Shown here piece by piece: positions 46,196-53,561 of a DNA stretch of 64,000 nt. Numbering within the stretch: position 1 is the stretch's first letter; each line of letters begins with the position of its first letter. The position numbers were made by a program, and so were the translations under genes. Under the pieces are notes generated by a model. It was given only the letters and a program-made list of their open reading frames with translations. It searched no databases and was not told where the DNA came from. Source of the stretch: Clostridia bacterium (lineage in GTDB: Bacteria; Bacillota; Clostridia; TANB77; CAG-508); NCBI GenBank assembly GCA_017458285.1, contig JAFTFU010000002.1, positions 1 through 64,000 of the forward strand, read 5' to 3'.

Positions 46196-46329
46196 ATAAG
46201 TACAGTAAAGCTGATTAAAGTTAGAAGCTTTATTCTACCCGACTCTAATGTGAGTCATTACCCAAACTAATTATTATATATAGTGAAATTAAAAAGTATT
46301 AAAAACTATATGTAATAACAACATGACTG

Positions 46330-46600
46330 TTGAAAAAAAGTCCGAGTCCATAGCAGCGTTATCGTTTTGGCGTATAGTCAGAGTATACGGCACATTGAAA
46401 ATAAAACAAGATGTCCAGCGAGTAGGTTAAAACTCCGTGTCTGAAGACTCGGCACATTGTATTGTGCATTATCGAGAAGGCTTAGTCAATCTCGCCGACC
46501 GAAATAGAATTAAATCCTTTTTCTTTATCTTTTCAACAAATGCAACTGTATAATTGAGAGTGTTTTACACAAACGGTTATACAGTTGCACCAACACTAAA
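46330..46600 (+). ncRNA. Candidate structured leader RNA of the early operon
   Basis: No gene lies between the promoters and 46694. The transcript can fold: CCGAGTC (46342-46348) pairs with GACTCGG (46446-46452), enclosing a GTATA/TATAC hairpin; then CGAGA/TCTCG, and a perfect 13-bp stem TGCAACTGTATAA / TTATACAGTTGCA (46541-46553 with 46577-46589). No T-tract follows, so simple termination is unlikely. It could be an antitermination or other cis-acting RNA. I match it to no known class. Confidence 0.4.
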
Positions 46601-46693
46601 AACAGTACCTTGACGTGGTGTGTTGGCGTGATGCTCTAAAATTAGAGTGACTAAAACTGTACTATAATCATATTGAAAAGGTAAGTAATAGTT

Positions 46694-46876
46694 ATGAAAA
46701 TTACAAAACGTACAATTAATCAAGAAATGCAAATGTCAATTTTCGATTTTGAGGGTTTTATTTCTGATGAAGTAATACTTCTTATGAGAATAATTAACAG
46801 ATGCAAAGCACATAATGAAGCATTTGAAATGTCAAAAAGTGTAGAAAAAATCTATAAAACAATAACACAAAATTGA
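46694..46876 (+). CDS. Small early protein, unknown
   Basis: A 60-residue protein, MKITKRTINQEMQMSIFDFE. The ribosome site AAAAGGTAAG is rather far (about 11 bases). Mostly helical, no motif recognised. It is the first gene of the rightward operon and is followed by two hairpins (46886-46917 and 46919-46941). Confidence 0.45.
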   Translation: MKITKRTINQEMQMSIFDFEGFISDEVILLMRIINRCKAHNEAFEMSKSVEKIYKTITQN

Positions 46877-46999
46877 CAAGCCGAAACAGAGACAATATAT
46901 CTAATATATTTCTCTGTCGCAACAAGGTAGTAACTTGTTGCCTGACGATGGCAAACTGTCAGCATTAAAAAATTTAAAAGATAAAGGTAGGTAATAATT

Positions 47000-47389
47000 A
47001 TGACAAAAACAGTATGGATAAGTGAGTATTTTTGTGGTAATAAAATCTCTGATGAAGGACTCCGACGCGGTTATGTTGACTATGGAACGCTTGCAAAATC
47101 TTTTGACTGCATACTCAATAACGATATTATATTTAAAACTACAAATATCGGCTACTGGGATATAGTCAATGGCTCTGAATACGATGAGGAAACAGACACC
47201 TATACAGAAATATTTCAGTATTATATCATTGACGATAAAGGTTATGATATATTGTCTGATTATACAGATGAGATAATTTTCTATAATGAAGAGCTGGATA
47301 TGTATGTTTGGGGTGTAACTCATTTCGGTACAAGCTGGGATTATGTTCTGACTGACATTAAAATCGTCAAAGATAATGCAGAAAATTAA
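47000..47389 (+). CDS. Early protein of unknown function (mobile-element type)
   Basis: A 129-residue acidic protein beginning MTKTVWISEYFCGNKISDEG, with GYVDYGTLAKSFDCILNND, FQYYIIDDKGYDILSDYTDE and GVTHFGTSWDYVLTDI. Proteins of this appearance are common on phages and conjugative elements of gut Clostridia; none has a defined function that I know. The leader contains AATTTAAAAGATAAAGG, reused before the next gene. Confidence 0.65.
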   Translation: MTKTVWISEYFCGNKISDEGLRRGYVDYGTLAKSFDCILNNDIIFKTTNIGYWDIVNGSEYDEETDTYTEIFQYYIIDDKGYDILSDYTDEIIFYNEELDMYVWGVTHFGTSWDYVLTDIKIVKDNAEN

Positions 47390-47527
47390 AGGCTGAGCAA
47401 GATTGTACTCAATGAACTTTACGATGATTAAACAAAGCAAGGTTTTCTAAAAGGTTTGTACCTTCACAAAACAAGCCTTATTCCAGCGGTTTATCCGCAA
47501 ATTTAAAAGATAAAGGAGTGCTATATC

Positions 47528-47926
47528 ATGGTAGATATTAACAGGAATTTTTACAAGCGTATTAATGCTATTGCAGCAGAAGGACAATTTGATATTGAAC
47601 CGATGCGACTCACTTCTGGTTATTGTTGTGTTCTGATGAGGGCGAGAAGTGTAGATGAGTATAGTAAAATGCTTGCTGTACTCAGAAGAAAACGTAATAT
47701 TGTTATAGCGGATTTTAATCACAATACGTATTCTGTACGATGCTTTTATCCTGATGACTATGCGAAAAATCAAGAATTTTATGAAAAACAACGTAATTTA
47801 ATTGATGTTTTTTGGACTGCAAAACATAATGAAAAATCGGCAGAAGAGTCAAAACAATTAGTATATAAATATGCAGTAGAACATGATGCCGTTAATGTTT
47901 ACAATTCAATCTATCATACGGCATAA
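47528..47926 (+). CDS. Early protein, unknown
   Basis: A 132-residue protein, MVDINRNFYKRINAIAAEGQ, with mixed alpha/beta character and a basic middle (YSKMLAVLRRKRNIVIADF). The ribosome site AAAGGAG is part of the repeated leader AAATTTAAAAGATAAAGG. A long hairpin follows the gene (47956-48009). Family not recognised. Confidence 0.6.
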   Translation: MVDINRNFYKRINAIAAEGQFDIEPMRLTSGYCCVLMRARSVDEYSKMLAVLRRKRNIVIADFNHNTYSVRCFYPDDYAKNQEFYEKQRNLIDVFWTAKHNEKSAEESKQLVYKYAVEHDAVNVYNSIYHTA

Positions 47927-47955
47927 TAGAAATTGACTGTCAACTAAAAATTGGC

Positions 47956-48009
47956 AGTCACTATAATGCACCTATGGAAAACTAATACTATAGGTGTGTT
48001 ATAGTGACT
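47956..48009 (+). other. Intergenic hairpin between early genes
   Basis: Perfect 11-bp stem AGTCACTATAA / TTATAGTGACT (47956-47966 with 47999-48009), extended by GCACCTAT/ATAGGTGT. No T-tract. One of several such hairpins separating these early genes. Confidence 0.65.
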
Positions 48010-48048
48010 ACTACAGTCACGAAAAATAAAGATAAAGGAGCAATGATT

Positions 48049-48393
48049 ATGTATATCAATAACGCAAACTTCAGCCCTGATACACTATGGATAATTGACC
48101 TAAACAGTAAATACGCTGTAATAAATAACGATGGTTTTATTATCCATACGGAAAAAAATCTTGATGATATGTATAAATTCATTAAATCGGATTTTGCAGG
48201 AACATACACAAAAGGTAAAGTATTTGAGGATTTTTCACATCCTTGCTATGACCCTGAACATGGAAATTATTATACAACTCGAAGATTAGAATTTGAGTTT
48301 AATGCAAGTCCAGAGTTAAAACAAGAATACAAATACTTTAATTTGTGGATGGAAGAAATACTTGGAAAAAACGGCACTTTGATTTATTTATAA
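48049..48393 (+). CDS. Early protein, unknown
   Basis: A protein of about 114 residues, MYINNANFSPDTLWIIDLNS. I chose the ATG at 48049, eight bases after AAGGAG; ATGs two and more codons earlier are too close or lack a site. Contains FSHPCYDPEHGNYYTTRRLEF and a C-terminal amphipathic helix. Its stop is 12 bases before the next start, so the two are coupled. No family recognised. Confidence 0.55.
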   Translation: MYINNANFSPDTLWIIDLNSKYAVINNDGFIIHTEKNLDDMYKFIKSDFAGTYTKGKVFEDFSHPCYDPEHGNYYTTRRLEFEFNASPELKQEYKYFNLWMEEILGKNGTLIYL

Positions 48394-48406
48394 GGTGGAA
48401 TTAAAT

Positions 48407-48640
48407 ATGTATGTATATGAAATAACTGTATTTCCTAAAAAAGACAATTGGGGATATTCGTATAAAAACGGAAAAACATACAAAAGACTTGCAAATGCTG
48501 TTAAATTAGCAGAAAAACTATCAGTCAATAATGAATGTGTTTTGATAAGAATAAACGATATTGATGACGATGACGGCAGAGAATGGAGTACAGCACCATT
48601 CATAAAGTACGAAAACGGAAAAGTTATAAAACGTTGGTAA
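48407..48640 (+). CDS. Small early protein, unknown
   Basis: A 77-residue protein, MYVYEITVFPKKDNWGYSY, start at 48407 after AAGGTGG. Two beta-strand-like segments flank a helix (LANAVKLAEKLSVNNE). No recognised domain. Followed by a 13-bp hairpin (48653-48697). Confidence 0.55.
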   Translation: MYVYEITVFPKKDNWGYSYKNGKTYKRLANAVKLAEKLSVNNECVLIRINDIDDDDGREWSTAPFIKYENGKVIKRW

Positions 48641-48642
48641 AT

Positions 48643-48707
48643 ACTCATTCATAGTACATAATTCAAGCTAAACGAGCGGAAAAATGAATTATGTACTTTA
48701 ATGAGTG
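48643..48707 (+). other. Intergenic hairpin between early genes
   Basis: Perfect 13-bp stem AGTACATAATTCA / TGAATTATGTACT (48653-48665 with 48685-48697), with an outer CTCATT/AATGAG pair. The loop holds GAGCGGAAAA. Confidence 0.65.
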
Positions 48708-48758
48708 TTTAGCAAATACCCTTTAACACTCAAATTTAAGGAAAAGGAGGTACAAATA

Positions 48759-48950
48759 ATGGGATATTTAGGGGAAATGTCTGACGGAAATTATATACTG
48801 TATGTTGAAGTAGGTTGTATTACTGTAGTCAAAATCTTTAAGCCTGCGGAAATATCGTTAGACAAAGTATCACAAACTCCCATGCCTAATGGATTTTATC
48901 TTAAAATTCCTGATGTGGACTCTTTCGGCAGTAATGACGATGACGAGTAA
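48759..48950 (+). CDS. Small early protein, unknown
   Basis: A 63-residue protein, MGYLGEMSDGNYILYVEVG, with AAGGAGG eight bases before the ATG; an earlier in-frame ATG has no ribosome site. Beta-rich with an acidic tail (FGSNDDDE). Unknown family. Confidence 0.55.
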   Translation: MGYLGEMSDGNYILYVEVGCITVVKIFKPAEISLDKVSQTPMPNGFYLKIPDVDSFGSNDDDE

Positions 48951-48982
48951 ACAGACGGATAAACGGTAAATGAAATTAAGCG

Positions 48983-49046
48983 GAGACAGCAGATGGAAAA
49001 AATAGCAAATATCAATAGTACAATTCCTAAATCTATCTGCTGTCTC
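48983..49046 (+). terminator. Hairpin, probable terminator
   Basis: Perfect 12-bp stem GAGACAGCAGAT / ATCTGCTGTCTC (48983-48994 with 49035-49046), followed by TTTGT, after the preceding gene. Confidence 0.6.
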
Positions 49047-49172
49047 TTTGTACCAACCTTGACTTAAAAATATTATTGAAAAGAGGTATTGACGGAAAAT
49101 TATTCATCAAATAATTACATCAAATAGTTGAAGTTAGCGGAATAAAATGCTATAATGTAAGGGGTGAAAAAT

Positions 49173-49388
49173 ATGAAAAAGAAATATAAATATTTTTGTA
49201 ATTCTTGCGGAAAACATTTTGTATGTGAGTCTCCTAAAAGAGACAAATTGGGATTGCTGAATGATATTGTTTGTCCTAAATGTGGAACTTACGACATTTA
49301 TCCCGATACTACAGAAGGAAGTTATCAAGCAATAAAAGATTGTTTGGAATACGAAAATCAAATTGAACAATATTTTGAGGAGGAATAA
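49173..49388 (+). CDS. Zinc-ribbon protein
   Basis: A 71-residue protein, MKKKYKYFCNSCGKHFVCES, with two CxxC pairs (CNSC and CPKC, ~residues 9-37) forming a zinc ribbon, then an acidic tail. AGGGGTG lies upstream of the ATG. A TATAAT (49151-49156) with TTGAAG 17 bases upstream overlaps the leader; transcription from it would start inside the ribosome site, so I do not call it a promoter. Confidence 0.65.
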   Translation: MKKKYKYFCNSCGKHFVCESPKRDKLGLLNDIVCPKCGTYDIYPDTTEGSYQAIKDCLEYENQIEQYFEEE

Positions 49389-49390
49389 AT

Positions 49391-49579
49391 ATGACAATTA
49401 GGGATTTAATATCAGAATTAGAACAATTTGACGATAATCAACAAGTTGTTATTAAAGACGATGATTATATACATGAAATCAGAAATGTCGCACAACGAAA
49501 AATCATAGCGACTTTTGGCGATGATAACGAACAATATATTTGCCTTTCGGCAGGAATACAAATCGGCGGAGTACAATGA
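49391..49579 (+). CDS. Small early protein, unknown
   Basis: A 62-residue protein, MTIRDLISELEQFDDNQQVV, start after GAGGAGG. It overlaps the zinc-ribbon gene's end by almost nothing (two bases apart) and its TGA stop overlaps an ATG at 49576, so the tiny downstream frame is coupled. Similar small LISxLxxFdxxxxV-type proteins occur on Clostridia phages and plasmids; function unknown. Confidence 0.55.
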   Translation: MTIRDLISELEQFDDNQQVVIKDDDYIHEIRNVAQRKIIATFGDDNEQYICLSAGIQIGGVQ

Positions 49580-49607
49580 TGTTTAAGAGGAGGAAAAAAA
49601 CGTAAAA

Positions 49608-49772
49608 GTGTTAGATAACGAAGAAACTAATGGCGGTATTAATCTTAGCGATGTTGTGGACGATTCGTCATGGAAAATTTTTGAAGATGTTGAAAATCTG
49701 GAGGAATGGTTAGGAATAGACTACAGCAATTCAGATACACCAAGAATAATAGAAAAATTAAATTTTGAATAA
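49608..49772 (+). CDS. Small protein with non-AUG or recoded start
   Basis: A 54-residue acidic frame starting GTG (VLDNEETNGGINLSD), with good coding character (VENLEEWLGIDYSNSD). AGGAGG is 14 bases upstream, too far for ordinary initiation. A coupled tiny frame (ATG 49576 to TAA 49605, nine codons) runs over AGGAGG and an A7 run; a -1 slip there would enter this frame. See findings. Confidence 0.45.
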   Translation: MLDNEETNGGINLSDVVDDSSWKIFEDVENLEEWLGIDYSNSDTPRIIEKLNFE

Positions 49773-49780
49773 TAACAACA

Positions 49781-49818
49781 AAGGACTGTATTCAACGGAA
49801 AATTTGAATACAGTCCTT
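49781..49818 (+). terminator. Perfect 15-bp hairpin between early genes
   Basis: AAGGACTGTATTCAA / TTGAATACAGTCCTT (49781-49795 with 49804-49818), eight-base loop CGGAAAAT, followed by TATCG. Strong structure; termination possible, T-tract short. Confidence 0.65.
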
Positions 49819-49872
49819 TATCGTTGCAAAGAGAAAAATTCAACCTATTATAAAATATCAGGAGGTATTTAT

Positions 49873-50484
49873 ATGAAACAGACAAAAACAAGTATCAGGC
49901 AGGATAAAATGAATAGGCTTGCAAGATGTTTCGGGGCAGAAACAGGAACAAGAACGGGAAAGGCTTGCAGAGGAAAATATAGCGGTTGTACTGATTATTC
50001 AGTCACATTCAATAACAGTGAAAGACTTTATATCTGTACGGGTACAAAATACTTTGATACAAAATTAGATGAACAACTGGCTATATATGAAAATTTTTCC
50101 ACAATGAAGCCGGAAATTCTGAACACACTACACGAGATGGAGACGAAAGACAACATCAAAGCTGCGGAGATGGGTTTACATCAGTATCATTTAATCAATG
50201 TTGACTTTGTAAAAAATGATGATTGGAATATGGGAAAGTTTTATTTTGAAATTGAAGTAAACGGTATCCATATCTATATGGTAGAAGCAGGGCTTATTTA
50301 TGCGATATATAATTCTTGTAGAGACAGGAAAACAGATTATATACCTTATGAATATAGTAATAAATTCTTTGTAGCCGGAGGGATTGAAAAAGAAAAAGCA
50401 GATTTTATCTTTAACGGTGTAGGACATCAGTCAGACGGAGATATGTACAGATTGGATGGAAATTTATTTACGAAAATGGTGTAA
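49873..50484 (+). CDS. Early protein, unknown (Cys-containing)
   Basis: A 203-residue protein, MKQTKTSIRQDKMNRLARCF, start after AGGAGG. Basic, Cys-containing N-terminus (GKACRGKYSGCTDYS), then acidic alpha/beta body with a long amphipathic helix (EILNTLHEMETKDNIKAAEM). No family recognised. Precedes two further genes with the same ribosome-site pattern. Confidence 0.55.
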   Translation: MKQTKTSIRQDKMNRLARCFGAETGTRTGKACRGKYSGCTDYSVTFNNSERLYICTGTKYFDTKLDEQLAIYENFSTMKPEILNTLHEMETKDNIKAAEMGLHQYHLINVDFVKNDDWNMGKFYFEIEVNGIHIYMVEAGLIYAIYNSCRDRKTDYIPYEYSNKFFVAGGIEKEKADFIFNGVGHQSDGDMYRLDGNLFTKMV

Positions 50485-50512
50485 GAGTAGATAAAATAGG
50501 AGGTAATTTATT

Positions 50513-50842
50513 ATGAATGGTATAGAAAAATTGATAACACCATACATTTATGAACTAATGGTAAACGGAAATAACATTATGTTATTCCCTGACAACAAGC
50601 AAATTATCTTGAATGAAGAAATTGATGAATGGAATTTTACACACGAGAGTATCAATAATCCAATAGATAGAATTACATTCTTCAATCATGGTGACGGATA
50701 TGTAATTCATAGGCACGGAATAAAAGGCGGTGCAACGGATATTGTAATTGCAATGCAGGATATACAGAAGGGATATGAACATTTAATAAACCTTCCTTTT
50801 GAAAACACCGGAACTTTCAATTATGAGTGGTGGAAAATATAA
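50513..50842 (+). CDS. Early protein, unknown
   Basis: A 109-residue protein, MNGIEKLITPYIYELMVNGN, RBS AGGAGG. Contains INNPIDRITFFNHGDGYVIH and HGIKGGATDIVIAMQDIQKG, a mixed alpha/beta pattern. No recognised domain. Confidence 0.55.
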   Translation: MNGIEKLITPYIYELMVNGNNIMLFPDNKQIILNEEIDEWNFTHESINNPIDRITFFNHGDGYVIHRHGIKGGATDIVIAMQDIQKGYEHLINLPFENTGTFNYEWWKI

Positions 50843-50877
50843 ACTTAAAATGATAATTTTATTAGGAGGTATTAATT

Positions 50878-51480
50878 ATGGGACAGCGTTCACAGATTTA
50901 TGTTAGATACGAGGGAAAGTTGATTATTGCCAGATATTATCAATGGAATTATGGAGAGCGTATGATAAGTCGTGCAAGATATGGGATCGAACATATCAAG
51001 TGTGATATTGATGAAGGTTATACTTTTTGTTTTACTACAGAACGCTATATTAACCGTTATATCCATATCTTTGATACAAATTTTGATATGAAGGATGTAG
51101 CGATTAGTACGGATATCTTCAAAGAGTTTGAAGAATGGAAAGTCGAAGAACCCGAACTTGATTTCAAACAATATTGTTTTACGTATCAAGATAACAATGA
51201 CGGAAAACTTCTAATTGATATATCAGGGAAAACTATAAAATATGCTTTCCTTGACAGTGAAACAGACATTAAACATATTATGTCAGCAAGACAATATATG
51301 GCTTGGGATAGCATAAATTGGAGGCACTCCAAATATATTGGTGCTGCTGGAATCCGTGCTTGCAAAGATAATATTCAGTCTATTAATTCAATGGCAAGAC
51401 TTATGACAGAGCAAGAGGTTATAGATTTTCTGCAAACTGATGATTATTTTGGAAAATCACAATCAGAATTAATGTTTTAA
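50878..51480 (+). CDS. Conserved early protein (MGQRSQIYVRY type)
   Basis: A 200-residue protein opening MGQRSQIYVRYEGKLIIARY, followed by YQWNYGERMISRARYGIEHI. Proteins with this opening are widespread on phages and plasmids of Clostridia, usually as conserved hypotheticals. RBS AGGAGG. A repeated leader follows it (51521-51547). Confidence 0.65.
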   Translation: MGQRSQIYVRYEGKLIIARYYQWNYGERMISRARYGIEHIKCDIDEGYTFCFTTERYINRYIHIFDTNFDMKDVAISTDIFKEFEEWKVEEPELDFKQYCFTYQDNNDGKLLIDISGKTIKYAFLDSETDIKHIMSARQYMAWDSINWRHSKYIGAAGIRACKDNIQSINSMARLMTEQEVIDFLQTDDYFGKSQSELMF

Positions 51481-51520
51481 AATGGCAATTTTAATATTTG
51501 TTTAAACGGAAAATCTGACC

Positions 51521-51547
51521 GCTGACCTACCGGCAATACGGGGAGAA
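51521..51547 (+). repeat. 27-bp direct repeat, copy 1 (before LRR gene)
   Basis: GCTGACCTAcCGGCaATACG plus GGGAGAA; 25 of 27 bases match copy 2 at 52258-52284 (differences in lower case). It ends in a GGGGAGAA ribosome-site-like stretch before the leucine-rich-repeat gene. Confidence 0.75.
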
Positions 51548-51562
51548 AAGCGAGGTAAAATT

Positions 51563-52246
51563 ATGAGCTTTAAAATTGAAAACGGTGTACTCAAAAAGTA
51601 TGTAGAAGAACCAGAAGTTACAAATATAGTTATTCCCAACGGCATAAAGAGCATTGATGATAATGCATTTGAGGGTTGTGAAAGTCTAACAAGTATCACC
51701 ATACCCGACAGCGTGACGAGTATTGGCGATGGGGTATTTGAGGGTTGTGAAAGTCTAACAAGTATCACCATACCCGACAGCGTGACGAGCATTGGAGATT
51801 GGGCATTTGACGGTTGCAGCAGTCTTACAAGCATCACCATACCCGACAGCGTGACGAGCATTGGAGATTGGGCATTTGACGGTTGCAGCAGTCTTACAAG
51901 CATCACCATTGACAACAGCGTGACGAGAATTGGATGGATGGCATTTGAGGGTTGCACCAACCTAACAAGCATTACCATCCCCGACAGCGTGACGAGTATT
52001 GGCGATGGGGCATTTGAGGGTTGTGAAAGTCTAACAAGTATCAACATCCCTGATAGTGTGACGAGCATTGGATATAGGGCATTTTACGGTTGCGAAAGCC
52101 TAACAAGTATCATCATTCCTGACAGTGTAACAAACATTGGAATTGATGCATTTAGGGGTTGCAACAGCTTAACCATATATGGAAATCGTGGGAGTTATGC
52201 GGAAAAGTATGCTAAAGGCAGGGGTATAAATTTTATTACTGTTTAA
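51563..52246 (+). CDS. BspA-type leucine-rich repeat protein
   Basis: A 227-residue protein with eight 23-residue repeats of the BspA/TpLRR class (consensus LTSITIPDSVTSIGD, then AFEGCES; about residues 20-203), and a C-terminal cap (NRGSYAEKYAKGRG). There is no signal peptide. The DNA of the repeats is near-identical and clearly richer in GC than its neighbours, implying horizontal origin and repeat-driven expansion. BspA LRRs are common in gut Bacillota and mediate protein or surface binding. Phage function unknown; it could bind a host component. Confidence 0.85.
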   Translation: MSFKIENGVLKKYVEEPEVTNIVIPNGIKSIDDNAFEGCESLTSITIPDSVTSIGDGVFEGCESLTSITIPDSVTSIGDWAFDGCSSLTSITIPDSVTSIGDWAFDGCSSLTSITIDNSVTRIGWMAFEGCTNLTSITIPDSVTSIGDGAFEGCESLTSINIPDSVTSIGYRAFYGCESLTSIIIPDSVTNIGIDAFRGCNSLTIYGNRGSYAEKYAKGRGINFITV

Positions 52247-52257
52247 CAAAATAAAAA

Positions 52258-52284
52258 GCTGACCTATCGGCTATACGGGGAGAA
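52258..52284 (+). repeat. 27-bp direct repeat, copy 2 (after LRR gene)
   Basis: Second copy of the 51521-51547 leader, immediately after the LRR gene and before the next one, so the LRR gene is bracketed by direct repeats. Confidence 0.75.
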
Positions 52285-52295
52285 CGGAGTTTATT

Positions 52296-52796
52296 ATGAG
52301 AACACAGGAACAGATTTTAATGACAATTTTGAAATGCGGCTCTCACGATTTAATGTTTTTAGACAAAATTGGATATGATGTTGATGAGATTGTCAAGGAT
52401 TTAATGGATAATGGAATCCTAAATTACAATGAAATTTGGAGAGGGGTTTTTTACAAGGCTATATCTGACCTAACAAGTATTATTCAAGATAAAAAAGATG
52501 AAATTATTGAAGAAATACAGTCTCAATTAGATGAAGAACAGGAAGGTATTAGTAATAGTGAATACACAGAGGAAGAAATAAAGGGTTGCTCCGAGCATCA
52601 GCAACTAATAGCGGACTTAAAACTTATTACAAGTGGAGAATTAGATGATTTAGATGACTATTATGACTATTATCTAAATTATACAGACACACATATATAT
52701 ATTAAATATCTTGACTTTTTTGAAAGATATTTGCCAGATGATATTGACGAACTTGAAAACAATATGGGTGTTTATTTTGAACGTATGAATCATTAA
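52296..52796 (+). CDS. Acidic protein of unknown function
   Basis: A 166-residue strongly acidic protein, MRTQEQILMTILKCGSHDLM, with a helical EIIEEIQSQLDEEQEG region and a Tyr/Asp-rich stretch (LDDLDDYYDYYLNY). Such highly acidic proteins can be DNA mimics, but no specific evidence supports that. RBS GGGGAGA from the repeated leader. Confidence 0.55.
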   Translation: MRTQEQILMTILKCGSHDLMFLDKIGYDVDEIVKDLMDNGILNYNEIWRGVFYKAISDLTSIIQDKKDEIIEEIQSQLDEEQEGISNSEYTEEEIKGCSEHQQLIADLKLITSGELDDLDDYYDYYLNYTDTHIYIKYLDFFERYLPDDIDELENNMGVYFERMNH

Positions 52797-52835
52797 GGAA
52801 CAAGTAAGTAAAAATAATATTAGGAGGTAAATAAA

Positions 52836-53036
52836 ATGACAATAAGCGAATTTTTTGAAAACTTTAGGGATAATCAAGTATTTGATATTGTGATTTATGA
52901 TTGCAATGATGATATGGAATATTATACCACTACTGACGATATTGAAAAAGATTTTAATAAAGACTATCTTGACAATGTGGAGATTGTTAATTGGTATATG
53001 AGAGATGGCACATTTAATCTTGATGTATGTGAATGA
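52836..53036 (+). CDS. Small acidic protein, unknown
   Basis: A 66-residue acidic protein, MTISEFFENFRDNQVFDIVI, RBS AGGAGG. Followed after 12 bases by another small gene. Unknown family. Confidence 0.55.
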   Translation: MTISEFFENFRDNQVFDIVIYDCNDDMEYYTTTDDIEKDFNKDYLDNVEIVNWYMRDGTFNLDVCE

Positions 53037-53048
53037 GGAGGTATCGTT

Positions 53049-53219
53049 ATGAGTAGAAGAATGAGTGCAAGTAGTTATAACAAAATGTTAAACAGTTATC
53101 ATTTCTTTGATACAAGAGAGGACGCCCTTGCGTATATTAAATCGCACAGATGGAGAAAATATACATTATCCAGTAACGAATCAGGTACTTGTTGGACTGT
53201 ATATCATAAAGAGAGGTGA
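53049..53219 (+). CDS. Small basic protein, unknown
   Basis: A 56-residue basic protein, MSRRMSASSYNKMLNSYHFF, ATG seven bases after GAGGAGG. Contains DTREDALAYIKSHRWRKY. Its stop region supplies GAGAGGTGA, the ribosome site of the next gene, so both are likely translated together. Unknown family; short but convincingly signalled. Confidence 0.55.
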   Translation: MSRRMSASSYNKMLNSYHFFDTREDALAYIKSHRWRKYTLSSNESGTCWTVYHKER

Positions 53220-53226
53220 ATGTTGT

Positions 53227-53547
53227 ATGCCGTTTAAATCAGAAAAAATAAAGCTACCGAAACAGTACGACAGAAGGATTAAACTAACTGATGAGCAAAG
53301 AGAGGAAATAAAAGAAAAATATGCTTCAGGTGTGTATAGCCAAAGAGCGTTGGCGTTAGAATATCATGTATCACGCAGGCTTATTTCTTTTATTATAGAT
53401 CCTGAGAAATATGAAATATCAAAAGAACAATATAGGGAACGGAGAAAGGATGGAAGATATAAGCCGGATAGAGAATCGTGGAATGAGACTCAACGGAAAC
53501 ACAGAGAATACAAAAATAGGTTATATGCAGAAGGCAAAATCGGATAA
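53227..53547 (+). CDS. HTH-domain protein
   Basis: A 106-residue basic protein starting MPFKSEKIKLPKQYDRRIKL, RBS GAGGTGA. Residues ~22-60 form a resolvase/sigma-type helix-turn-helix: LTDEQREEIKEKYASG then SQRALALEYHVSRRLISFII. Basic C-terminal tail. Similar proteins occur widely in gut phages and plasmids and probably bind DNA. Confidence 0.72.
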   Translation: MPFKSEKIKLPKQYDRRIKLTDEQREEIKEKYASGVYSQRALALEYHVSRRLISFIIDPEKYEISKEQYRERRKDGRYKPDRESWNETQRKHREYKNRLYAEGKIG

Positions 53548-53561
53548 CGGCAGGTGATATT

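Noticed and set aside
49128-49156. TTGAAG-17-TATAAT upstream of the zinc-ribbon gene at 49173
   Set aside because: A transcript from it would begin inside or after the ribosome site, so it probably does not drive that gene.
51502-52068. Repetitive minus-strand frame
   Set aside because: It is the reverse complement of the LRR repeats; no start signal and a low-complexity product.
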